A stretch of DNA of 64,000 bases from PFL35 sp041550515 (lineage in GTDB: Archaea > Thermoplasmatota > E2 > DHVEG-1): positions 1 through 64,000 of the forward strand of contig JBFEOQ010000001.1 in the NCBI GenBank assembly GCA_041550515.1, read 5' to 3'. Position numbers and translations under genes: made by a program. Below, piece by piece: positions 47,072 to 54,906 of the stretch (its first letter is position 1; each line of letters begins with the position of its first letter). The notes under the pieces were generated by a model. It was given only the letters and a program-made list of their open reading frames with translations, searched no databases and was not told the DNA's origin.

Positions 47072-47793
47072 ATTATTTTTTCAACAATTTTTTCTAAATC
47101 TTTCATAAAAGAAGTATTCATAAGTTTACCCGGAGAACCAACTGCATCTTCAAGATCCCAATCATAAGATATATTTCCCAAATACTTGAAATCATTTTCT
47201 TTTGCATAATCTTTAATTAATTTCAAATCTTTTAATTTCATATTCTCAATAATCCCTAAAATAGGTAGTTTTAGTTCTTTTAAAATATTTAAAAGCTTAT
47301 CAACTGCACCAAGAGCAACCTTTGAAGGAGTGCTCACAACAACAAACTCAGATTTACTAATAAGATGAATTACATCCAGTGTTTCATCACCAATACCTGG
47401 CGGCATATCAATTATAAGATAATCTAATTCTCCCCAGATAGTAATAGCCAGAAGCTCTATTATTACATTTGTTATATCTATGCCTCGAAGAGGTGCAGGT
47501 TTATCCTGGGAAAAATAAACAATACTCATAAATTTAATGTCAGAAAATTTATGTGGGATAATTCCTTTTTTTTCATTAGGAAAACTAAAATTATCTATCC
47601 CAAGTATTATATGAGATGAAGGACCATATATATCTAAATCAAGAAGACCTACTTTATAACCTTTTTTTGAAAGATTTAAAGCAAAACTTGTTGAAACAAA
47701 ACTCTTACCAACACCACCTTTACCACTTGCAACTGAAATAATATGTTTTATATTTTTTATTCTTTTATTGATTACACTAGTTCTAACTTCCAT
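47068..47793 (-). CDS. hypB: Mrp/MinD-type HypB, nickel insertion ATPase
   Basis: The 241-residue P-loop ATPase has the deviant Walker A SGKGGVGKS, LLDLDIYGPS, PLRGIDITNV and LDYLIIDMPPGIGD. Generic Mrp/ApbC proteins are similar, but the compact length, the PLRG block and the position directly after hypA match the archaeal Mrp/MinD-type HypB described in Thermococcus, which works with HypA in nickel delivery to hydrogenase. ATG 47793 is preferred to GTG 47811. An Fe-S carrier role is the alternative. Confidence 0.78.
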   Translation of the reverse strand: MEVRTSVINKRIKNIKHIISVASGKGGVGKSFVSTSFALNLSKKGYKVGLLDLDIYGPSSHIILGIDNFSFPNEKKGIIPHKFSDIKFMSIVYFSQDKPAPLRGIDITNVIIELLAITIWGELDYLIIDMPPGIGDETLDVIHLISKSEFVVVSTPSKVALGAVDKLLNILKELKLPILGIIENMKLKDLKLIKDYAKENDFKYLGNISYDWDLEDAVGSPGKLMNTSFMKDLEKIVEKII

Positions 47794-47794
47794 C

Positions 47795-47920
47795 TTAGTC
47801 GCTTTCTCCACATTTAAGTAAAAACTTTTTTACAATTTTTCTTGTTTTTAACCTTCCACCATCATATTGATTATTAATAAATTTAATAATAGATTTTTTA
47901 TTTTCAAAACCAGATAACAT
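47795..47920 (-). CDS. 41-residue basic protein between hypA and hypB
   Basis: The ORF starts on the last base of the hypA stop (TAATG) and ends 2 bases before the hypB ATG, so it fills the gap exactly and is probably translated by coupling. The peptide is basic, with a helix-prone KKSIIKFINNQYDGGRLK and a single Cys near the end. No family recognised. It may be a small partner of HypA/HypB or only a translational bridge. Confidence 0.5.
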   Translation of the reverse strand: MLSGFENKKSIIKFINNQYDGGRLKTRKIVKKFLLKCGESD

Positions 47921-48333
47921 TATGCTTCTCCTTTAATTCTTGTAATTGATACACCTCGACCTTTAGTTATTTCAAAATCAGGACTACCACATTTGGGGCA
48001 ACGGGTATGAACAAAAGCAGTTTCAGGTATAAAATGTATTGATTCTCCTTCATCTTCACTTAGTATTTTCTTAATATCTGAGAAATTCCAAGTGTTTTTA
48101 CATTTTTTACATTTAAGAGAACTTTTACCTTTTTTGATTATGATTTTTACGTTTTTAAGAATTCCACCTTGATCTTTAATTATTTCATATAATGCAAAAT
48201 TAAAAATATCTTTTTCAATCTGTTGAAGTTCACCAAGTTCTATTTTAATCTCATTAATTTTTTTCATTTTTTGTTTTTTAGATTCTTCAACAGCAGTAGT
48301 TAAAATCGATTCAGCTAGTGCCCACTCATGCAT
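47920..48333 (-). CDS. hypA: hydrogenase/urease nickel chaperone HypA
   Basis: HypA delivers nickel to the hydrogenase large subunit with HypB. The 137-residue protein starts with MHEWALAES, giving the nickel-binding His2, and has the zinc site CKKC (about 76) and CPKC (about 114) pairs. The insertion between the pairs (residues about 85-105) is of the longer type seen in Thermococcales. It begins the hypA-ORF-hypB-GIY-YIG run. Confidence 0.93.
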   Translation of the reverse strand: MHEWALAESILTTAVEESKKQKMKKINEIKIELGELQQIEKDIFNFALYEIIKDQGGILKNVKIIIKKGKSSLKCKKCKNTWNFSDIKKILSEDEGESIHFIPETAFVHTRCPKCGSPDFEITKGRGVSITRIKGEA

Positions 48334-48412
48334 AATAAAAATGGTAAAAAGTTGGCCTTGTTTAAAACTTACTGTAGTAAAGCTAAAAAACTTTTATTAA
48401 TTACCACATTTT

Positions 48413-49438
48413 ATGGAATATAAAAAGAAAGAGTTACTTAAGGAAAAAATTGAACATATTGATATTAAACAATTCAATGCAGTACCTTTAGTTCAAAGTT
48501 TTGATAAAATGTCTTTTCAATCACGCAATCTTGCAAGAGCTTGTAAAATTTATAACAGTATGATTAAAGATAAAGATTGCACTATTTTTCTTTGTCTTGC
48601 TGGCTCACTTGTTTCTGCTGGATTAAAAAAGGTTATTGTTGATCTTATAAAGAACAACATGGTGGATTCAATAATATCAACTGGGGCAATTGTGGTTGAT
48701 CAAGATTTCTTTGAAGGTCTTGGATTCTATCATTATAGAGGTTTTATTAATGCTGATGATAACAAACTTAGAGAACTTATGATTGACAGGATATATGATA
48801 CATTCATCGATGAAGAAGATCTCCGTGTTTGTGATATGACAATAAAAAAAATTGCTGATTCTATAAAACCGGGGGCTTATAGTTCTCGTGAATTTATTTA
48901 TTATATGGGGAAATTTTTGGATAAAAAAGGTAAACAAGAATCATTTGTACATGAAGCTTATAAAAAACAAGTACCAATATTTTGCCCAGCATTTACAGAT
49001 AGTAGTGCTGGTTTTGGTCTTATATTTCATCAAACCGAAAAAAAAGAAAAAAGTATAAAAATTGACTCTATAAAAGATTTCAGAGAACTAACTCAAATAA
49101 AAATAAAATCAAAAGATTCCGGTATTTTAATGTTAGGTGGAGGAGTTCCAAAAAACTTTATACAAGATACAGTTGTAGCTGCAGATATAATTGGTATTAA
49201 TACCCCTATGCATAAGTATGCCATTCAATTAACCGTTGCCGATGAGAGAGATGGCGCTTTGTCAGGTTCAACCTTAAAAGAAGCAAATTCATGGGGAAAG
49301 GTTGATAGTGGTTTAGAACAAATGGTTTATGGTGAAGCTACATTAACTTTACCAATTCTTGCCAGTTATTCTTATCATAAAGGAAATTGGAAAAATAGAA
49401 AAGAAAAGAAATTAAATAAAACTTTTTTAGGTAATTAA
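48413..49438 (+). CDS. dys: deoxyhypusine synthase
   Basis: The 341-residue NAD-dependent enzyme transfers aminobutyl from spermidine to a lysine of archaeal IF5A. Motifs: IFLCLAGSLVSAGLKKVI, DSIISTGAIVVDQDF, VPIFCPAFTDSSAGFGL, LGGGVPKNFI and the active-site Lys in KEANSWGKVDS. Eukaryotic-type and archaeal in character. It is divergent from hypA. Confidence 0.95.
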   Translation: MEYKKKELLKEKIEHIDIKQFNAVPLVQSFDKMSFQSRNLARACKIYNSMIKDKDCTIFLCLAGSLVSAGLKKVIVDLIKNNMVDSIISTGAIVVDQDFFEGLGFYHYRGFINADDNKLRELMIDRIYDTFIDEEDLRVCDMTIKKIADSIKPGAYSSREFIYYMGKFLDKKGKQESFVHEAYKKQVPIFCPAFTDSSAGFGLIFHQTEKKEKSIKIDSIKDFRELTQIKIKSKDSGILMLGGGVPKNFIQDTVVAADIIGINTPMHKYAIQLTVADERDGALSGSTLKEANSWGKVDSGLEQMVYGEATLTLPILASYSYHKGNWKNRKEKKLNKTFLGN

Positions 49439-49506
49439 TCTTTTAAAATGAAAATTTTTTATAGATTATTCTATATTATTGAATTTGTAATTAAGGGTAG
49501 TAGATT

Positions 49507-50391
49507 ATGGTAAAAAATAATAATTCAATTTTATTAGAATCTGTTTTAAAAGCATTACATAATGTTGTTAGTCGTTATACTAGCAACCTAATAGCTAGCG
49601 AATCAATACGAGCTGCCTTAACAACATTAGAGACTAAATACGATTTTTTAAAATACATAAATGTTAAAGAAGCAAATAATATTTCAAAAAATGATTTTAC
49701 AGTTACTTTTTCACCAGAAATAAATACAATAAATTATGAGAAAATCGGTAAAATAATTGAAGTACTTGTTCGTATGGTTTATAATGATATGGGAAACGAA
49801 ATTGGCTTGAATTTTATAACGGAATTAAAAGAAAAAATTGGTGAACAAATTATTAAAAATATTGAAAATTTTAATATTGATTTTGACCAAATTCAAATCG
49901 AACAACAATATACATATCATAGACAAAAACAGAAAAAACAAATTAAAAATATGGCCAGTAATGTAATGCTAAATATCAAAAAACCGGATAATTTAATTGG
50001 ATATACCTGGAATAATGTTTCTTTTTGGCGTCATGAACCAGGAAAAAAATATTGCACACTTCATGACAAGGAAGGAAAGATAATTGACAGACTAAATTTA
50101 GATCAGATTCTTAAGAATCATGTTGAAAAACTCTCAGAATATATAGATTTAGATCAAAGTCAAATCAAACAAGAGATTAAAATCAATGAAAAAGAATTAA
50201 AACTGTTGAAAATGATGCTTAAACATGAGATGAATACTGAAACAGCACAACATATCCTAAATGTATCTCATAACGAACTTAATAATATAATAATAAAACT
50301 ATCAGAAATGGAAATGATACATTTTTTAAACTATGAAACAATTGAGATCACTGAAATAGGTATAGAATTTCTTAATAAGATAGAAAATTAA
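49507..50391 (+). CDS. unknown protein with possible C-terminal winged helix
   Basis: The 294-residue protein has an N-terminal helical part (LLESVLKALHNVVSRYTS), a central charged region with many Gln/Lys (residues 125-160), a beta-rich stretch with WNNVSFWRHEPGKKYCTLHD, and a C-terminal 70 residues that look like a winged helix (LKMMLKHEMNTETAQHILN, then MEMIHFLNYETIEITEIG). I recognise no named family. It lies alone between dys and larE; a regulatory role is possible but unproven. Confidence 0.6.
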   Translation: MVKNNNSILLESVLKALHNVVSRYTSNLIASESIRAALTTLETKYDFLKYINVKEANNISKNDFTVTFSPEINTINYEKIGKIIEVLVRMVYNDMGNEIGLNFITELKEKIGEQIIKNIENFNIDFDQIQIEQQYTYHRQKQKKQIKNMASNVMLNIKKPDNLIGYTWNNVSFWRHEPGKKYCTLHDKEGKIIDRLNLDQILKNHVEKLSEYIDLDQSQIKQEIKINEKELKLLKMMLKHEMNTETAQHILNVSHNELNNIIIKLSEMEMIHFLNYETIEITEIGIEFLNKIEN

Positions 50392-50440
50392 TTAAAAAGC
50401 AGGAACAATTAAATATTTCATATTTTTATATATCTCTAAA

Positions 50441-51262
50441 ATGTTTGATTCGAATATAAAACTGGAGAAACTTAAAGAAAATCTCAAAGAAATGAACAAA
50501 TCTATTGTTGCTTTTTCAGGAGGTGTAGATAGTACATTTTTAATAAAAATTGCTTATGATGTTTTAGGTAATAATGCAATTGCGATAACAGCTGATTCAT
50601 TATTATACCCCAAATGGAAGTTAGAGGAAGCAAAAAAAATTGTAGAAAAAATTGGGATAAAACATATCCTAATTTATTTAAAATATACCGATATTAAAAA
50701 TTTTTTTCAAAATAATAAAGATAGATGCTATCATTGTAAAAAAGAATTGTTCAAAAAAATAAAACAAATAGCTACATATAACAATATAAAATATATTATC
50801 GATGGATCCACAATCGATGATACTAATGATTATCGTCCTGGATTAAAAGCTTTAAAGGAATTAGGTATAAATAGCCCTCTGAAGGATATCAGTTTTACTA
50901 AACAGGAAATCAGAAAATTATCAAAAAAGATAGGACTTGAAACATGGAATAATCCTTCATATGCATGTCTTGCATCGAGATTTCCATATGATATAAAAAT
51001 AACTAAAAATAGATTAAATATAATCGAAAAAGCAGAAGATGTTTTACTTTCTCTTGGTATAAAACAATTTCGTGTTCGTTTCCATAGTGAAATTGCAAGA
51101 ATTGAAGTTAAAAAGAATGATTTTTTAATTATTTTAAATAATTCAGAAATAATTGGTAAAAAATTTAAAGAAATTGGATTTAAATACATTACTCTCGATA
51201 TCGAAGGATTTAGAAGTGGAAGTATGAATGAGGTCCTAAACCTACCAAATATCACAGGTTAA
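50441..51262 (+). CDS. larE: LarE sacrificial sulfur transferase
   Basis: LarE donates its own Cys sulfur to the nickel-pincer nucleotide precursor. The 273-residue PP-loop protein has AFSGGVDSTFL, RCYHCKKELF (CxxC near residue 95), IIDGSTIDDTNDYRPG and the Cys in ASRFPY region (PSYACLASRFPYD). The Cys in YACLASR corresponds to the sacrificial Cys position of LarE. It is followed by larB and larC in standard linkage. Confidence 0.9.
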   Translation: MFDSNIKLEKLKENLKEMNKSIVAFSGGVDSTFLIKIAYDVLGNNAIAITADSLLYPKWKLEEAKKIVEKIGIKHILIYLKYTDIKNFFQNNKDRCYHCKKELFKKIKQIATYNNIKYIIDGSTIDDTNDYRPGLKALKELGINSPLKDISFTKQEIRKLSKKIGLETWNNPSYACLASRFPYDIKITKNRLNIIEKAEDVLLSLGIKQFRVRFHSEIARIEVKKNDFLIILNNSEIIGKKFKEIGFKYITLDIEGFRSGSMNEVLNLPNITG

Positions 51263-51282
51263 ACAGATTTTTGGAGAAAAAT

Positions 51283-52011
51283 ATGGAAGAAAAATTAATA
51301 AATTTTAAAAATGGTAAAATCAGTCTCAAAGAAATTTTAGAAGAAATAAAAAAACTACCATATGAAGATCTTGGTTTTGCTAAAATTGACAAGCACAGAA
51401 AAATTAGAAAAGGTTTTCCTGAAACAGTTTTTTGTAAAGGAAAAACATTAAAACAAATAATTAAAATTATTGAAAATAAAAATAAAGAAAAACATAATAT
51501 TCTTGCTACAAAAGCAAATGAAAAAATTTTTAAAGCAGTGAAAAAAAAGTTTCCAAAAGCAGAATATAACAATTATGCTAAGATGATCATTATTAAAAAA
51601 GAAAAAATAAAACCTAAAAAAGGAAAAATACTAATTATTACTGCAGGAACATCAGATATTCCTATTGCTGAGGAAGCAACAGTTACAGCAGAACTTATGG
51701 GAAATAAGATAGAAAAAGTATACGACGTTGGAGTGGCAGGTGTACACAGATTATTAGATATAAAAGAAAAAATTTTTGAAGCAAATGTTATAATTGTAAT
51801 CGCAGGGATGGAAGGAGCATTAGCTAGTATAGTTGGGGGACTAACATCAAAACCAGTGATCGCTGTTCCGACAAGCGTTGGTTATGGTGCAAATTTTAAG
51901 GGAATTGCGCCATTACTTACAATGATGAATTGCTGTGCAGAAGGTGTAGTCGTTGTAAATATAGATAACGGCTTTGGTGCAGGATATTTTGCTAGTTTAA
52001 TTAATAGGTGA
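51283..52011 (+). CDS. larB: LarB, nicotinate nucleotide carboxylase/hydrolase
   Basis: LarB carboxylates nicotinic acid adenine dinucleotide at the start of nickel-pincer synthesis. The 242-residue protein is PurE-like at its C-terminus: ITAGTSDIPIAEEA, GVAGVHRLLD, VIAGMEGALASIVGG and AVPTSVGYG. ATG 51283 was chosen because TGGAG precedes it; a TTG at 51271 is possible. larC begins 5 bp later. Confidence 0.9.
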   Translation: MEEKLINFKNGKISLKEILEEIKKLPYEDLGFAKIDKHRKIRKGFPETVFCKGKTLKQIIKIIENKNKEKHNILATKANEKIFKAVKKKFPKAEYNNYAKMIIIKKEKIKPKKGKILIITAGTSDIPIAEEATVTAELMGNKIEKVYDVGVAGVHRLLDIKEKIFEANVIIVIAGMEGALASIVGGLTSKPVIAVPTSVGYGANFKGIAPLLTMMNCCAEGVVVVNIDNGFGAGYFASLINR

Positions 52012-52015
52012 ATTT

Positions 52016-52753
52016 ATGAATATAGCTTATTTTGATTGTTTTTCTGGTATAGCAGGGGATATGATACTTGGTGCATTAATTGATCTAGGGGTAGATATAG
52101 AGTTTTTAAAAAAAGAATTAAAAAAAATTAATTTATCTGGTTATAACATTAATGTCAAAAAAGTTGAAAAAAACCATATATCAGGAAGCGATGTATACAT
52201 AAAAGTTGAGAAATCCCAACAATACAGAAGTTACAGTGATATTAAAGAGCTTATAAAAAGTAGTTCTCTGGATAATGAAATAAAAAAAAATAGTATAAAG
52301 ATTTTCCATAAATTAGCTCAAGTTGAAGGTAAAATACATAGTATTCCAACTGATAAAGTACATTTTCATGAAATAGGAGCCATTGATTCAATAATTGATA
52401 TAGTTGGAGCAATCATTTGTATAACAAAATTAGATTTAAAAGAAATATATTGCTCTCCTCTACCACTTGGAAAAGGGTTTGTCAAATGTGCCCATGGTCT
52501 ATTACCAATTCCTGCACCTGCAACAGTAGAAATATTGAAAAATATACCTGTTTATCAAACTAATAGGAAACAAGAGCTTGTCACACCAACAGGAGCTGCA
52601 ATTATTACAACAATTACTAAACAATTTGGTGAAAGTCCATCCATGAAAATTAATAAAATAGGGTATGGTGCAGGTAAAACAAAAAGTATATACCCAAATT
52701 TGTTAAGAATTCTTATAGGTAAAAAAGAAAATATAAAAAAGGAAAAAAATTAA
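52016..52753 (+). CDS. larC: LarC nickel insertase, N-terminal part only
   Basis: The 245-residue protein has the LarC N-terminal signature YFDCFSGIAGDM, HFHEIGAIDSIIDIVG and KCAHGLLPIPAPATVEIL, and ends LLRILIGKKE. Full LarC is about 400 residues, with a C-terminal domain that in Lactobacillus is reached by ribosomal frameshifting. Here neither other frame continues usefully past the AAAAAAA run near the stop, and the next gene is on the opposite strand, so the second domain is missing or elsewhere. Confidence 0.85.
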   Translation: MNIAYFDCFSGIAGDMILGALIDLGVDIEFLKKELKKINLSGYNINVKKVEKNHISGSDVYIKVEKSQQYRSYSDIKELIKSSSLDNEIKKNSIKIFHKLAQVEGKIHSIPTDKVHFHEIGAIDSIIDIVGAIICITKLDLKEIYCSPLPLGKGFVKCAHGLLPIPAPATVEILKNIPVYQTNRKQELVTPTGAAIITTITKQFGESPSMKINKIGYGAGKTKSIYPNLLRILIGKKENIKKEKN

Positions 52754-52755
52754 TT

Positions 52756-53046
52756 TTAGAATTTTACTAATTTATTAATTTTTGATTTATCTATTGTTAC
52801 AAATATTTTCCATATAATAAATATTGCTGTTGTTATTACAACACCTATTAAAATATCCATGTAAATATTTTCTCCAATAAAAAATAATTCACCGTTCCAC
52901 CAGTGATCAACCATGCCAAATATTGCGGCTCCTACTAATAAAAGATTTAGCCACAGATGATGTACATTATTTTTCAAAGATGTTGTATTTTTTCTCATTA
53001 TCCCATGGATAATTGCAACAGCGGTTGGTACAACATAACAAACCAT
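52756..53046 (-). CDS. small three-helix membrane protein next to nikR
   Basis: The 96-residue protein starts MVCYVVPTAVAIIHG and has about three hydrophobic segments, with HHLWLNLLLVGAAIFGMVDHWWNGELF at its centre (His and Trp-rich). A GGAGGT lies 11 bases before ATG 53046. I recall similar small proteins beside nikR in methanogens, but no function is known. It is divergent from nikR and shares its control region, and is convergent with larC. Confidence 0.65.
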   Translation of the reverse strand: MVCYVVPTAVAIIHGIMRKNTTSLKNNVHHLWLNLLLVGAAIFGMVDHWWNGELFFIGENIYMDILIGVVITTAIFIIWKIFVTIDKSKINKLVKF

Positions 53047-53119
53047 TTTATTATTCAACCTCCTATAATATAATTATATTTTTCTCAGGGTATCTATATA
53101 GATCAATTAATAGTTTTTG

Positions 53120-53168
53120 GTAACACAAATTATAAATTCGTGCTACGAATACTATTAAAAAGTGTTAC
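53120..53168. promoter_or_regulatory. nested inverted repeats in the nikR control region
   Basis: GTAACAC (53120-53126) and GTGTTAC (53162-53168) are perfect inverted repeats 35 bases apart, and between them ATTCG-TGCTA-CGAAT (53136-53150) is a second dyad with almost the same centre. I recall GTGTTAC/GTAACAC as archaeal NikR half-sites, though in that description the order is GTGTTAC first with about 15 bases between. A TATA-like CTATATA at 53094-53100 puts the left repeat at the likely nikR transcription start. Autoregulation and control of the divergent gene are inferred. Confidence 0.5.
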
Positions 53169-53169
53169 T

Positions 53170-53583
53170 ATGAAAGAAAAAATAACCAGATTTGGTGTAA
53201 GTATAGAATTAGAACTACTTAATAAATTTGATAAAATTATTAAAAAAGAAGGATACACTAACAGGAGTGAAAAAATTAGGGATTTAATAAGAAGAAATCT
53301 AATTGACCAGAGTATAAAAGATCCTGCCTCAGAAGCAATAGGAACCCTCACCATATTATACGACCACCATACCAGCAATCTTACAAATAAATTAATTAAC
53401 CTACAACATAAATATCATAATGAAATATTAACAAATACACATATACATATAGATCATCATAACTGTTTAGAAGTTTTAGTTTTAGAAGGTAAAACTGGAA
53501 AAATAAAGACACTTTCAGAAAAAATAATAGCCTTAAAAGGAATAAAAAATGGAGAGTTAGTAATTACAAAAAGTTCTACTTAG
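53170..53583 (+). CDS. nikR: nickel-responsive regulator NikR
   Basis: The 137-residue protein has a ribbon-helix-helix N-terminus (ITRFGVSIELELLNKFD) and the ACT-like nickel-binding C-terminus with His in LYDHHTSNLT, THIHIDHHNCLEVLVLEG, including the HxH and the Cys ligand. ATG 53170 gives the canonical short N-terminus (a GTG at 53140 would add ten residues). It likely controls nickel import or nickel enzymes; candidate targets in this window are the neighbouring membrane gene and lar genes. Confidence 0.92.
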   Translation: MKEKITRFGVSIELELLNKFDKIIKKEGYTNRSEKIRDLIRRNLIDQSIKDPASEAIGTLTILYDHHTSNLTNKLINLQHKYHNEILTNTHIHIDHHNCLEVLVLEGKTGKIKTLSEKIIALKGIKNGELVITKSST

Positions 53584-53791
53584 CAGCTTTTTCAACTACT
53601 TCATTTAACTCTTTTACAAATCGATTAGCATCAATTCCATGAACGTTGGTTATATCACTTATTTTTTCAAAACTAGCAGCGATACAACCGATACAACCCA
53701 TATTATACTTCTGAAAAACAGAAATAACCTCAGGATGTTTTTCAATAACCTCACTTATATTCATATCCACTGTTATTTTTTCATTTGACAT
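53576..53791 (-). CDS. DUF1858-domain protein
   Basis: The 71-residue protein shows the DUF1858 pattern: MNISEVIEKHPEVISVFQKYNMGCIGCIAASFE, with the GCxGC pair (read here as ITVDMNISEV, then YNMGCIGCI). Relatives sit beside redox and Fe-S proteins. ATG 53791 follows an AAGGTGA site; the GTG at 53803 overlaps that site. Its 3' end overlaps the nikR end by 8 bp, tail to tail. Confidence 0.8.
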   Translation of the reverse strand: MSNEKITVDMNISEVIEKHPEVISVFQKYNMGCIGCIAASFEKISDITNVHGIDANRFVKELNEVVEKAAK

Positions 53792-53859
53792 ATTAATTTT
53801 CACCTTGATTTAACAATTGTTACTATATATGAACTATATGAATAAAAACTATAAAAAAT

Positions 53860-53936
53860 TTTGTAGGGAGAAAATCCGGATGGAGCAATTAGCTAATGAA
53901 AATGAAACATTAGAATAACCATCCGGTTTATACAAA
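53860..53936. ncRNA. putative structured RNA with three nested stems
   Basis: In the 260-bp gap upstream of the DUF1858 gene, three stems nest in order: TTTGTA/TACAAA (53860-53865 with 53931-53936), CCGGATGG/CCATCCGG (53876-53883 with 53919-53926) and CTAATG/CATTAG (53893-53898 with 53908-53913), separated by purine- and A-rich internal loops. The GC-rich middle stem stands out in AT-rich surroundings. A TATA-like CTATATAT lies near 53824-53830 on the plus strand. Strand and function are unknown; no known riboswitch was recognised. Confidence 0.35.
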
Positions 53937-54061
53937 CTCTTAAAATATTATTTTTTTCTGAATATTTAAAGAAAAGCAGAAGATAATTGTAAGTATTAAA
54001 AATTTTAATAATACTAAAAAAAGGTAAAAATGAAATTAGATGGTTAGATTAATAATAAAAT

Positions 54062-54478
54062 TTATATGTCAAATAAAACTTGAACTCTACAAAACTTATT
54101 CTTTTTAACCTCAAGCATATGATAAGTAACAGCCTTAATTTCAGCACCAATTTTATGCTTAGATAGGTTAAATCTTTCCCCATAAAACGTACCTTTTAAA
54201 CTATTATTAAATTCATCAACATCTATTTTAAAAAAACCAAAAACTAAGTTATTTGCACTATGAAGATATAAAAGTTCAGAAAGAAAATCAACAAGCAACT
54301 GCTCAAGATCATATGCAGATAGTTCAATATTATATTGACCCGTACTTTCCACTTCAGAATTATCTGTAATAATATCAAACATTCCTTTAGCAGCATTTTC
54401 AAAGGCTTCAGAAAGTGTTTTACCATAGGCTTTTACCCCTGCATCTGCAGTATGATCAATTAAATCATATTTTTTCAT
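54062..54478 (-). CDS. archease
   Basis: Archease activates the RtcB-type tRNA ligase. The 138-residue protein has the N-terminal DHTADAGVKAYG, FENAAKGMFDII and the C-terminal GAEIKAVTYHMLEVKK, all conserved. ATG 54478 gives the family start MKKYDLIDHTAD; an upstream ATG at 54520 would add 14 residues. rtcB is not in the window. Confidence 0.94.
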   Translation of the reverse strand: MKKYDLIDHTADAGVKAYGKTLSEAFENAAKGMFDIITDNSEVESTGQYNIELSAYDLEQLLVDFLSELLYLHSANNLVFGFFKIDVDEFNNSLKGTFYGERFNLSKHKIGAEIKAVTYHMLEVKKNKFCRVQVLFDI

Positions 54479-54540
54479 ATAAAAACTCTCATTTTTAAAA
54501 ATATTAGTAATAATAAACATCTAACTAAACATATAGTTTT

Positions 54541-54906
54541 TCAAATTTCTAAATATTTTAAACTATGTAACTGACTTATAAATAAAAACAATCGTTGATC
54601 TATATTTTTTTCATCTGGAAACTCTTTTTGTAATATTTCTAAAATTTTCTTTACTGTATTAACACCATTACAATTTTGCCAAACAATACTACCAACTTTA
54701 TCCATATTGCCAATAAAAAAATTATCTTTTTTAATTATACAACAAAAAGATTTTCCAAAGTTACTTTTAAACTTTGGAATTTTTATTTCAACAAGACCAT
54801 TATTAATCTTCCAGTCCAAATCAATCCTTTTAGGCGTAAATTTTAGGAATTCTTCTTCTGTTGGAATTAATGATTTCTTATTTTTACTATTTTTTATCAC
54901 TTGCAA
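54541..54906 (-). CDS. PqqD-like peptide chaperone
   Basis: The 121-residue protein resembles PqqD domains: a beta-rich region then IGNMDKVGSIVWQNCNGVNTVKKILEIL and a C-terminal FISQLHSLKYLEI (motif pieces: VGSIVWQNCNG, KILEILQKEF). PqqD proteins deliver ribosomal peptides to radical SAM enzymes, but no such partner is adjacent. TTG 54906 (or GTG 54900) starts it inside the last codons of the OPT gene, a 14-20 bp overlap implying coupling. Its use with an OPT transporter is unexplained. Confidence 0.6.
   Translation of the reverse strand: MQVIKNSKNKKSLIPTEEEFLKFTPKRIDLDWKINNGLVEIKIPKFKSNFGKSFCCIIKKDNFFIGNMDKVGSIVWQNCNGVNTVKKILEILQKEFPDEKNIDQRLFLFISQLHSLKYLEI

Noticed and set aside
47068..47793. 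Generic Mrp/ApbC iron-sulfur carrier
   Set aside because: Position directly behind hypA and the PLRG block favour the Mrp/MinD-type HypB, though the alternative is not fully excluded.
52740..52790. Programmed frameshift from larC into a LarC2 domain at the poly-A run
   Set aside because: Neither alternative frame stays open for more than a few codons, and the following gene is on the other strand.
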